A stretch of DNA of 9,809 bases, taken from the NCBI GenBank assembly GCA_964639275.1, contig CAZXCQ010000237.1, positions 1-9,809 on the forward strand, given 5' to 3'. Each line of letters opens with the position of its first letter. Position 1 is the first letter of the stretch. Positions 1 through 6,300 of this stretch are shown here, piece by piece. The position numbers and the translations under genes are program-made. The DNA is from CAZXCQ01 sp964639275 (GTDB lineage Bacteria; Desulfobacterota; DSM-4660; Desulfatiglandales; Desulfatiglandaceae). Below the pieces are notes generated by a model. That model worked only from the letters and a program-made list of their open reading frames with translations, did not search any database and had not been told where the DNA came from.

Positions 1-375
1 GCGCACATCAATCTGGGAAATGTGCTGGCACTTCAGGGGCGGGTCGATGAGGCCATTGGGCATTTTCGCGAAGCACTCCGGATTAATCCTAACTCTGCGG
101 ATGCCCACAACGGCCTGGGAAATGCTCTGGCCTATAAGGGTCACATCGAAGGTGCTATAGAGCATTTTTCTAAAGCGTTAAGATTAAAGCCCGATTTCCC
201 AGGTGCACACAATAATTTGGGGATTGCTTTGGTGTATACGGGAAATCTCGATGAGGCCGTTGTTCACTTCAGAGAGGCCTTGCGTATCGAACCCAATGAT
301 GCAAAGGTCCGACAGAATCTTGAACATACTCTGGCGCAGATGCGTGGTTCTGACAGGAAGACTGTTCAAAGATAG
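1..375 (+). CDS. TPR-repeat protein, C-terminal fragment (5' end outside window)
   Basis: The reading frame is open from base 1 and ends at the TAG at 373-375, so this is the 3' part of a longer gene; the GTG at 22 lies inside a repeat and is not a credible start. The visible 124 residues are three consecutive 34-residue tetratricopeptide units, each of the form AHxxLGxxLxxxGxxxEAxxHFxxALRxxP, followed by a charged tail of about 22 residues (ending DRKTVQR). TPRs form helical hairpins that bind partner proteins. In polysaccharide loci such arrays are often fused to glycosyltransferase, sulfotransferase or membrane domains, but no such domain is visible here, so the overall function is unknown. 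The repeats are clear in protein but diverged in DNA, which argues for an old, selected array. It ends 107 bases before the methyltransferase gene, in the same direction. Confidence 0.9.
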   Translation, partial: AHINLGNVLALQGRVDEAIGHFREALRINPNSADAHNGLGNALAYKGHIEGAIEHFSKALRLKPDFPGAHNNLGIALVYTGNLDEAVVHFREALRIEPNDAKVRQNLEHTLAQMRGSDRKTVQR

Positions 376-482
376 GTTTCTGTTTAGGTCGGCGTTTGCA
401 ATCTGATTTTGGCGTTCTAGCCCTTTTGAATAAATATGATGAAAAGTGTAGAAGTTAGATCAAGGTTAATCTGGAGAGGATC
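376..482 (+). promoter_or_regulatory. Intergenic leader with weak candidate promoter before the sugar operon
   Basis: This 107-base gap is the only sizeable space before the six-gene operon, so the operon promoter, if local, should lie here. The best pair I see is TTGAAT (426-431) and TAGAAG (449-454) with a 17-base spacer, each matching 4 of 6 sigma-70 consensus bases. A TATGAT at 435-440 matches 5 of 6 but has no -35 partner at the right distance. A good ribosome binding site, GGAGAGGA at 473-480, precedes the ATG at 483. A three-pair GGC/GCC hairpin followed by TTTT (411-427) is too weak to call a terminator for the TPR gene. Confidence 0.25.
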
Positions 483-1697
483 ATGAGTTTATGTAAGATA
501 TGTGATAAGCAACTGGGGACCATCATATCCTTTGGGAAAATGCCGATTTCCAATAGATTTGTTTCGGATGTGACTGCCGAAGAGTTTTTTTACGATCTCT
601 CCCTCGGGTTTTGCCCTGAGTGTTTGATGGTCCAGCTTGAAAACTGTGTGGAGCCGGGTATGATGTTCAATGCAGACTATGCCTATTTTTCATCAATATC
701 TAGAGCGATGGAAGGCCATTTTGAGGAGATGGCCAGCGAAATCCTCGAATTCGTTTCTGATAAGCCAAAACCATTTGTTGTTGAACTTGGCTCTAACGAC
801 GGGATTATGCTGAGGCATATTGCTGCACGTGACATTGCACATCTCGGAATCGAGCCGTCGGCGAATGTGGCCGCAATTGCGAGGGAAAAAGGGGTTAATG
901 TCCTTGGAGAGTTCTTTACCGCCAAGTGCGCCTCAGATATCATGCGCAGTTACGGTCAGGCCGATATCATTTGCGGAGCCAATGTGATGTGTCATATTGA
1001 GGATATCAACTCTGTATTCAAAGGGGTTAGCATTTTGCTCAAACCCGGAGGGGTATTTTTCTTCGAAGATCCATATCTGTTAGATATCATAAAGAAAACC
1101 TCTTTCGATCAGATCTATGACGAGCATGTGTATTATTTTTCCGGTCTGGCTGTTTCAGAGCTTGCAAAAAGACACGGTCTTCAACTGGTGAATATGGTTC
1201 CTCAAGAAGTCCATGGGGGTTCCATGCGCTACTATCTAAAGAAGGGTGTTGAGAACAAAGTAACAAGAGAGGTTGCTTTCTTCTTATCCCAGGAAGAGGC
1301 CTATAACCTTCACAGCTTAGAGGGCTATATGTCCTTCAAGGAAAGGGTTGATAAGATATGTTCGGATTTCAGGAACCTACTTCTGAAGATTAAGAGCGAG
1401 GGCAAGCGTATCGCCGCTTATGGGGCGACCTCCAAGAGCACGACCCTTCTGATCTATTCAAAGGTGGGTCCGGATCTGTTAGACTATATCTCGGATACAA
1501 CGCCAACAAAGATCGGTAAATACACACCTGGAACACATATCCCTGTGAAATCTCACAAACATTTTCTTGATGATTCGCCTCCCTATACTGTTTTGCTAGC
1601 GTGGAATCATAAACGGGAGATCCTGGCCAAAGAGGAAGAATACCGGGAGAAAGGGGGCAAGTTCATCACCTTCTTCCCTGAGGTTACTATTGAATAA
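483..1697 (+). CDS. Zinc-binding SAM-dependent sugar C-methyltransferase (TylCIII/EvaC/TcaB9 type)
   Basis: This 404-residue protein has the three-part architecture of NDP-sugar C-methyltransferases, close to the usual length of about 410. An N-terminal zinc module carries C4/C7 (CKIC) and C44/C47 (CPEC). A Rossmann methyltransferase domain has the SAM loop ELGSNDG at 101-107 and CHIED at 170-174. The YDEH motif at 212-215 corresponds to the Tyr/Glu/His cluster implicated in catalysis in TcaB9. The C-terminal Rossmann-like domain carries AAYGATSKSTTLL (311-323) and DTTPTKIGKYTPGTHIPV (338-355), typical of the family. Family members deprotonate a carbon next to the C-4 keto group of a dTDP-linked sugar and methylate it, commonly at C-3, in the cytoplasm. 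The ATG at 483 has a strong Shine-Dalgarno (473-480). It heads the operon. The family assignment is firm; the exact sugar and carbon are not readable. Confidence 0.9.
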   Translation: MSLCKICDKQLGTIISFGKMPISNRFVSDVTAEEFFYDLSLGFCPECLMVQLENCVEPGMMFNADYAYFSSISRAMEGHFEEMASEILEFVSDKPKPFVVELGSNDGIMLRHIAARDIAHLGIEPSANVAAIAREKGVNVLGEFFTAKCASDIMRSYGQADIICGANVMCHIEDINSVFKGVSILLKPGGVFFFEDPYLLDIIKKTSFDQIYDEHVYYFSGLAVSELAKRHGLQLVNMVPQEVHGGSMRYYLKKGVENKVTREVAFFLSQEEAYNLHSLEGYMSFKERVDKICSDFRNLLLKIKSEGKRIAAYGATSKSTTLLIYSKVGPDLLDYISDTTPTKIGKYTPGTHIPVKSHKHFLDDSPPYTVLLAWNHKREILAKEEEYREKGGKFITFFPEVTIE

Positions 1698-1699
1698 AA

Positions 1700-1721
1700 G
1701 GTTGATCTCTGGTAATCAACC
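1700..1721 (+). repeat. Intercistronic inverted repeat (hairpin) between methyltransferase and epimerase genes
   Basis: GGTTGAT (1700-1706) and ATCAACC (1715-1721) form a perfect 7-base-pair stem with an 8-base loop, starting 2 bases after the methyltransferase stop codon. No T-run follows, so it is not a standard intrinsic terminator. It could stabilise the upstream message end or partly attenuate transcription. The epimerase ribosome binding site, AAGGAAGGA at 1735-1743, lies outside the stem. Confidence 0.4.
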
Positions 1722-1750
1722 ATTTCCCAAGATTAAGGAAGGACCTGAGT

Positions 1751-2209
1751 ATGATTGACGGGGTTGAAATCAAGGAGCTGACCTTGTTTACCGATGAGAG
1801 AGGCCTTTTCTCGGAGATCATCCGGGGGTCGGACAGCTTTTTTAGAGACAGCTTTGCTCAACTGAGTTACTCTATGTCTTTTAGCGGGGTGGCCAAGGCG
1901 TGGCATCTCCACAGAGAGCAGACAGACTGGATGTGTGTGTTGGTTGGTGATGTCAAACTGGCACTCTATGATTTAAGGGAAGATTCACCAACTTATCGGA
2001 GGCTAATGGAGATCTTTATGGGAGAGACATTGGGACGGAAGGTCGTGAAGATTCCCCCCGGCGTCGCACACGGCTATAGAATAGTCAACGGGCCCATGCA
2101 CATCATATATGTAACCGACAGAGAGTATGATCCTTCAGATGAGTTGCGCCTCCCGCATGACGATCCTGAGATCGGTTACGATTGGACAAATGCCTCAGAA
2201 ATAAGATAG
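1751..2209 (+). CDS. RmlC-like NDP-4-keto-sugar epimerase (short cupin)
   Basis: This 152-residue protein belongs to the dTDP-4-dehydrorhamnose 3,5-epimerase family, a cupin fold that inverts C-3 and/or C-5 of NDP-4-keto-6-deoxysugars. Visible signatures in order: DERGLFSE (15-22); QLSYSMSFSGVAKAWHLH (37-54), where H52 aligns with the catalytic base His of the canonical RGLHYQ; the beta-strand GDVKLALYDLR (66-76); the PPGVAHGY segment (102-109); and YDPSDELRLPHDDPEIGYDW (126-145). It is about 30 residues shorter than typical RmlC (about 180), and the His neighbourhood reads KAWHLH rather than RGLHYQ, so it may act at one carbon only, as EvaD-type enzymes do, or on an unusual sugar. The start has a clear Shine-Dalgarno, AAGGAAGGA at 1735-1743. 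It sits between the C-methyltransferase and the SDR genes of the operon. Confidence 0.85.
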   Translation: MIDGVEIKELTLFTDERGLFSEIIRGSDSFFRDSFAQLSYSMSFSGVAKAWHLHREQTDWMCVLVGDVKLALYDLREDSPTYRRLMEIFMGETLGRKVVKIPPGVAHGYRIVNGPMHIIYVTDREYDPSDELRLPHDDPEIGYDWTNASEIR

Positions 2210-2218
2210 ACAATCTTC

Positions 2219-3214
2219 ATGGAAGACCACGTCAAGTATTACAAGGGAAAAACCATCCTGGTTACAGGGAGTTCCGGCTTTATAGCCTCTTCTGTAATTG
2301 GAGTGCTGAGCCAGGTGGCGTGCAACCTCATTTGTTGCACACGGAGATCTGGGAAGTCTGAAGTCAGGGGGTCTCCAATGGCCTCTATTACAACCCGTCG
2401 GATTGACATCCGTTCCTCTTCTGTGTGGGATGAGACCCTTGAAGGCGTGGATATTGTCTTTCATTTTGCTGCCCAGACAAGTTCTAAATTTGCCAACCAG
2501 AATCCCTGTGAGGATGTGGATATCAATCTTCTCCCAATCGCCCGTTTTGTTGAAACGTGTCAGAAGAAAGGAATCCGACCGGACATCGTTTTCCCCGGGA
2601 CAGTAACACAGGTTGGTCTGACCCAGACCTACCCGGTTGATGAAAGGATTCAGGATACCCCGATAACCGTTTATGATATCAACAAGCTGGCAGCCGAAAA
2701 CTACTTACACTACTATGGCAACCAAATGGGAGGGAGAGCTACCACCTTGCGGTTGGCCAATGTCTATGGCCCGGGGCCCAGGAGCGTCAGTCCGGACAGG
2801 GGTGTTTTGAACATGATGGTCGTGAGGGCACTGTCGGGAGGGGTGTTGACGGTATATGGCGAGGGCAATTACGTCAGGGATTATGTTTTTGTTGACGATG
2901 TAGTAAGTGCCTTTTTGATGGCAGGAGCAAGTTTCCCGGTTACCAACGGCAAATATTATGTCTTGGGGAGCGGGGTTGGCCATACCATAAAGCAAATGGC
3001 CGAGACCGTGAGAAACCTTGCGGCCAGGATAACGGGGAAACATGCCGAAATCAAGCATGTTCCTATGCCATCCGGCCTTTCACAAATAGAACTCCGTCAT
3101 TTCGTCGCAGACAGCTCCCGGTTTAGATCCGACACTGGCTGGGCTCCCCGGGTTACGTTAGAAGAGGGCATAAAACGGACGATTGAATCCTTTTTAAGAA
3201 AGGACAATCAATGA
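2219..3214 (+). CDS. Extended SDR 1: NAD(P)-dependent sugar epimerase/reductase, NADP-like site
   Basis: This 331-residue protein is an extended short-chain dehydrogenase, the family of nucleotide-sugar epimerases, dehydratases and 4-ketoreductases. The Rossmann loop is TGSSGFIA (16-23), with Ala in place of the last Gly. HFAAQTS (82-88) is the usual nucleotide-contact segment. The catalytic triad reads T128 (in PGTVTQVG), Y152 and K156 (YDINK). LRLANVYGPG and the YVRDYVFVDDV segment are typical of the sugar-binding half. After strand beta-2 the sequence is CTRR (40-43), with Arg instead of the acidic residue of NAD-binding members; this suggests NADPH and hence a ketoreductase role, which is inference. 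The start has no good Shine-Dalgarno. It lies 9 bases after, and in the same frame as, the epimerase gene, so translation probably depends on coupling. It overlaps the next gene by 4 bases. Confidence 0.82.
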   Translation: MEDHVKYYKGKTILVTGSSGFIASSVIGVLSQVACNLICCTRRSGKSEVRGSPMASITTRRIDIRSSSVWDETLEGVDIVFHFAAQTSSKFANQNPCEDVDINLLPIARFVETCQKKGIRPDIVFPGTVTQVGLTQTYPVDERIQDTPITVYDINKLAAENYLHYYGNQMGGRATTLRLANVYGPGPRSVSPDRGVLNMMVVRALSGGVLTVYGEGNYVRDYVFVDDVVSAFLMAGASFPVTNGKYYVLGSGVGHTIKQMAETVRNLAARITGKHAEIKHVPMPSGLSQIELRHFVADSSRFRSDTGWAPRVTLEEGIKRTIESFLRKDNQ

Positions 3215-4188
3215 ACATATTGATCCTTGGAGGGGCGGGGTTCTTGGGGGCGAATCTTGTCCGGCGTTGCTTAGAAGAAGAAAAGAATAATGTAGTAGTT
3301 GTTGATTCACTTGAACCCAAACTGAAAAGCAACTTTGAGAGTCTGCGGGATATTTCCCATCTGATCGAGTTCATTCAGGGCGATATCAGAGATGCTGCTT
3401 TGATGGAGAAAGTCGTCCAGGGCCAGGATGTAATTTTCAACTGCGCTGCTCAGACCTCTCATCCCATGTCCCTTGCAAGTCCGATTTTTGATGCAGAGAT
3501 CAACTGTGCCGGAAACCTGATCGTACTTGAGGCGGTGCGCAGGTCTAATAAAGAAGCCAGGGTCATCTATACCTCAAGCAGCACAGTCATAGGAAAGGCC
3601 ATGGGAGATACCGTTACCGAGACCCATAGCGAATGCCCGCTGGATATATATTCTGCCAACAAGTGCGTGGCTGAAAAGTACTATTTTATCTATCACAAGG
3701 TTCATGGCATCAAGACCCTCTCGCTGCGATTTGCAAATCTCTACGGGCCATATGGGAAGGGGTATCCCGAGTTTGGTTTTATCAACTATTTTATATGGTT
3801 GGCCATAAACGACGAGGAAATTTCTGTTTTTGGTGAGGGCGGTCAAACCCGGAATGTTATGTATGTTGAAGATGCGGCCGACCTGCTTTACGAATGCAGT
3901 TTTCACGACAGCCTATATGGGGATATCTTTTTCGCTGTCCACAAAGAGCATTATTCTGTTCTTCAGATTGCCCGGGAAATCATCTCGGTATTTGGCAAGG
4001 GAAGACTCGCCAAGAGAAGATGGCCCAAGCTTAGAAAGAGAATCGAGATCGGTGATGCCATCATTAGCGGTGCCAAATTGTTTTACGAGACGCAATGGGA
4101 GCCCCAATTCAATCTGCGAGAAGGATTGATCAAGACAAAAGAGATTGTAGAACGTTCAGGGAACTATCAGGGGGTATCTATCAAATGA
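3211..4188 (+). CDS. Extended SDR 2: NAD-dependent nucleotide-sugar epimerase/dehydratase
   Basis: This 325-residue extended SDR has a textbook NAD site: GGAGFLG (7-13) and an acidic D32 at the end of beta-2 (VVVVDSL), which favours NAD(H). The catalytic residues are S123 (TSSSTVIG, 121-128), Y147 and K151 (YSANK). LRFANLYGPYG and the FGEGGQTRNVMYVEDAADLL region are the usual substrate-side motifs of RmlB/GalE-like enzymes, although no signature assigns it to epimerase, dehydratase or reductase. Its ATG overlaps the stop of SDR 1 as ATGA (3211-3214), with AAGAAAGGA (3196-3204) as ribosome binding site. Its own stop overlaps the start of SDR 3 in the same way. NAD-dependent members often carry out transient oxidation, as in C-4 epimerisation or 4,6-dehydration. 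Confidence 0.85.
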   Translation: MNILILGGAGFLGANLVRRCLEEEKNNVVVVDSLEPKLKSNFESLRDISHLIEFIQGDIRDAALMEKVVQGQDVIFNCAAQTSHPMSLASPIFDAEINCAGNLIVLEAVRRSNKEARVIYTSSSTVIGKAMGDTVTETHSECPLDIYSANKCVAEKYYFIYHKVHGIKTLSLRFANLYGPYGKGYPEFGFINYFIWLAINDEEISVFGEGGQTRNVMYVEDAADLLYECSFHDSLYGDIFFAVHKEHYSVLQIAREIISVFGKGRLAKRRWPKLRKRIEIGDAIISGAKLFYETQWEPQFNLREGLIKTKEIVERSGNYQGVSIK

Positions 4189-5138
4189 ATCTTTGTATTT
4201 CAGGTGCCCTGGGGCATATCGGTTCAGGGCTAATTCGGAATCTTACCATCCCCGGTCTGGATAAGGTATATCTTGTAGATAATTTCCTGACCCAGCGGTA
4301 TGCATCACTGTTTGATCTGCCTCCGGGAATCGACTTTGTTTTCAGAGAAATGGATATCCTTTCAGATGACATAGGACCAATCATTGAGGAGAGTGACGCC
4401 CTTGTTCACCTGGCAGCGGTGACCAATGCTGAAAGGAGCTTTGAGAGAGAAGAAGAGGTTGAGGAAATCAATAAGAGAGGACTTGAACACATAGCTGGTC
4501 TGTGTGCCGATGCGGACTGTTCGCTGCTATTCCCATCATCTACCAGCGTTTATGGAACACAAAGGGAGATAGTTGATGAAAATTGCCCGGAAGAAGAGCT
4601 CAAACCGCAGAGCCCTTATGCCGACTCCAAGATATTTGGCGAGAGACTGCTGGGTAGGCTTTCAGCGGAAAAGGGGCTTAAATATGTAATACTCCGTGTG
4701 GGCACAATCTTTGGCTACTCTATAGGCATGCGATTCCACACAGCCGTCAATAAGTTTATCTGGCAGGCCTCGACGGGCCAGCCGATTACGGTCTGGAAGA
4801 CCGCCCTTGATCAAAAAAGACCATACTGCGGTCTGAGAGATTGTATCAACGCAATCAATTTTTTTGTGGCTGAAGATCATTTTGATAATCAGGTTTACAA
4901 TATCGTTACCGCCAATTTTATGGTACGAGATATCATTTACGAGATCAAGAAGCATATTCCCGACATTCATATCTCTTTTGTGGATTCACCCATAATGAAC
5001 CAGCTTTCCTACGAAGTCTCCAATAGTAAGTCAAAGCGGTTGGGATTGACTTACATCGACAGTATTGAAAGCAGTTTGCTCGAGACATTACGTAAACTAA
5101 GAAATGTAAACGCTCTCATACAGCGTATCGGGGTTTAA
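4185..5138 (+). CDS. Extended SDR 3: NAD-dependent nucleotide-sugar epimerase/dehydratase
   Basis: This is a 317-residue extended SDR when started at the ATG at 4185. That start is preferred over the in-frame codon at 4095 because the Rossmann strand then begins at residue 2 (MNLCISGALGHIG), the ATGA overlap with SDR 2 repeats the pattern one gene upstream, and AGGGGG (4169-4174) serves as ribosome binding site. Motifs: GALGHIG (7-13), acidic D32 (LVDNF) indicating NAD, HLAAVTNAERS (75-85), S119 in PSSTSVYG (117-124), and Y145/K149 (YADSK). LRVGTIFGYSIGMRF (190s-200s) and RPYCGLRDCINAI replace the usual LRxxNVYGPG and RDFxYVxDxxxA, so the substrate pocket differs from SDR 1 and 2. The C-terminal part after about residue 270 is less conserved. 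The exact reaction is unknown. Confidence 0.82.
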   Translation: MNLCISGALGHIGSGLIRNLTIPGLDKVYLVDNFLTQRYASLFDLPPGIDFVFREMDILSDDIGPIIEESDALVHLAAVTNAERSFEREEEVEEINKRGLEHIAGLCADADCSLLFPSSTSVYGTQREIVDENCPEEELKPQSPYADSKIFGERLLGRLSAEKGLKYVILRVGTIFGYSIGMRFHTAVNKFIWQASTGQPITVWKTALDQKRPYCGLRDCINAINFFVAEDHFDNQVYNIVTANFMVRDIIYEIKKHIPDIHISFVDSPIMNQLSYEVSNSKSKRLGLTYIDSIESSLLETLRKLRNVNALIQRIGV

Positions 5139-5140
5139 GA

Positions 5141-6250
5141 ATGAGAGTCCCTTTTCTAGAGCTCAAAAAGACCTACATGGAACTTGAGGAGGAGATAGAC
5201 TCAGCAGTCAAGGGTGTCTTCGAGAGTGGGTGGTATATTTTGGGGGAAAACGTTCGGAGATTTGAGGAGGAATTTGCCGCATATTGCGGGTGCAAATACT
5301 GCATCGGTGTTGGAAGCGGGATGGATGCCCTGATGCTGCTTCTGAAGGCATACGGTATCGGTCCGGGAGATGAAGTTGTTGTACCGGCCAACACCTATAT
5401 CGCAACGGCCCTTGCTGTCTCGAATCTGGGGGCGACGCCAGTCCTGGTGGAGCCCGATCCACGCACCTACAATATAGACCCTTCTAGGATAGAGCCAGCC
5501 ATTACATCAAAGACGAGGGCCGTTCTGGCTGTCCATCTCTATGGCCAGACTGCGGACATGGAGCGCATTCAGGGGATCTGTCAAGAATATGACCTCAGGC
5601 TTCTTGAGGATGCGGCCCAGGCCCACGGGGCAACCCATGACGGTGTCAAAGCGGGGGCCCTGGGTGAAGGGGCAGGGTTCAGCTTTTATCCCGGGAAAAA
5701 CCTAGGGGCTTACGGTGATGCAGGGGCAGTGACGACCAGTGATCCTCATGTGGCCGAATACATTCGAATGGCCCGGGACTATGGATCTGAAAAGAAATAC
5801 TACAACAGAATCAAGGGGGTAAACAGCCGTCTTGATGAGCTTCAGGCAGCTATTTTGCGGGTGAAGCTACGGCACCTGGAGGGGTGGAACAGAAGGCGGT
5901 CTGAAATAGCCCGCTTCTATCTCGATAGCCTCAGATCACAAGGCGATGAACTCATTCTTCCCCAGGTGGCAGAAGGGAACAGCCATGTATGGCATCTCTT
6001 CACCGTGAGATCTAGTCGGCGCAACGCACTGCAAGCCCATCTTGAAGGAAAGGGCATCGGGACACTGATTCATTATCCCGTGCCACTGTACGATCAAGAT
6101 GCCTACAGAGAATTGAACCACCTGAGAGACAACTATCCTATTTCTAACTCAATCGCTGAACAGATCTTGAGCCTTCCCATGGGGCCCCATCTCTCGGAGG
6201 AGGAAGCCGGCTATGTGTCTGAGGTAATAAATGAATTCTTTTCAGAATAA
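5141..6250 (+). CDS. DegT/DnrJ/EryC1/StrS PLP-dependent sugar aminotransferase (C-3 type, FdtB/DesV/EvaB-like)
   Basis: This 369-residue protein has the full length and motifs of the sugar aminotransferases. It opens with VPFLELKKTY; GVGSGMDAL (56-64) binds the PLP phosphate; PANTYIATALAV (82-93) is the substrate loop. EDAAQAHGA (156-164) supplies D157 for the PLP ring nitrogen, and K186 in FYPGKNLGAYGDAGA (182-196) forms the internal aldimine. The PGKNLGA form around the lysine is characteristic of enzymes that aminate NDP-3-keto-6-deoxysugars (FdtB, QdtB, DesV, TylB), whereas C-4 enzymes read differently there (for example TGEGG). The expected product is an NDP-3-amino-3,6-dideoxysugar using L-glutamate. 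The family call is firm and the C-3 regiochemistry is likely. The ATG lies 2 bases after the SDR 3 stop, with GGGG at 5130-5133. It is the last gene of the operon. Confidence 0.9.
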   Translation: MRVPFLELKKTYMELEEEIDSAVKGVFESGWYILGENVRRFEEEFAAYCGCKYCIGVGSGMDALMLLLKAYGIGPGDEVVVPANTYIATALAVSNLGATPVLVEPDPRTYNIDPSRIEPAITSKTRAVLAVHLYGQTADMERIQGICQEYDLRLLEDAAQAHGATHDGVKAGALGEGAGFSFYPGKNLGAYGDAGAVTTSDPHVAEYIRMARDYGSEKKYYNRIKGVNSRLDELQAAILRVKLRHLEGWNRRRSEIARFYLDSLRSQGDELILPQVAEGNSHVWHLFTVRSSRRNALQAHLEGKGIGTLIHYPVPLYDQDAYRELNHLRDNYPISNSIAEQILSLPMGPHLSEEEAGYVSEVINEFFSE

Positions 6251-6263
6251 AGCTTCTGAAGCT
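6241..6263. repeat. Small inverted repeats at the convergent gene junction
   Basis: Two mutually exclusive short palindromes sit at the aminotransferase stop: TTCAGA (6241-6246) with TCTGAA (6255-6260), and AGCTTC (6251-6256) with GAAGCT (6258-6263). They lie in the 50-base gap between convergent genes, where a bidirectional terminator would be expected. No T-run follows the stem on either strand, so terminator function is only a possibility. Confidence 0.3.
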
Positions 6264-6300
6264 CAGAGTTGTAAGTGGGTATAGCAGTTGAGGGGAGTGT

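Noticed and set aside
411..427. Possible Rho-independent terminator after the TPR gene
   Set aside because: The stem is only three pairs (GGC/GCC) before TTTT, which is within chance expectation.
4095..4184. N-terminal extension of SDR 3 by 30 residues from an in-frame ATG at 4095
   Set aside because: The extension lies wholly inside SDR 2, is not Rossmann-like, and the 4185 ATG has a Shine-Dalgarno, an ATGA overlap and a normal family start.
4858..4865. T-rich run inside SDR 3
   Set aside because: It encodes the phenylalanines of a continuous, well-formed reading frame; there is no sign of frameshift.
5173..5462. Open frames on the strand opposite the aminotransferase
   Set aside because: They overlap a strongly supported gene, have no recognisable motifs and no ribosome sites; shadow frames.
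483..6250. A defence or toxin-antitoxin system hidden in the operon
   Set aside because: All six proteins have clear nucleotide-sugar enzyme signatures and leave no unexplained gene-sized gap.
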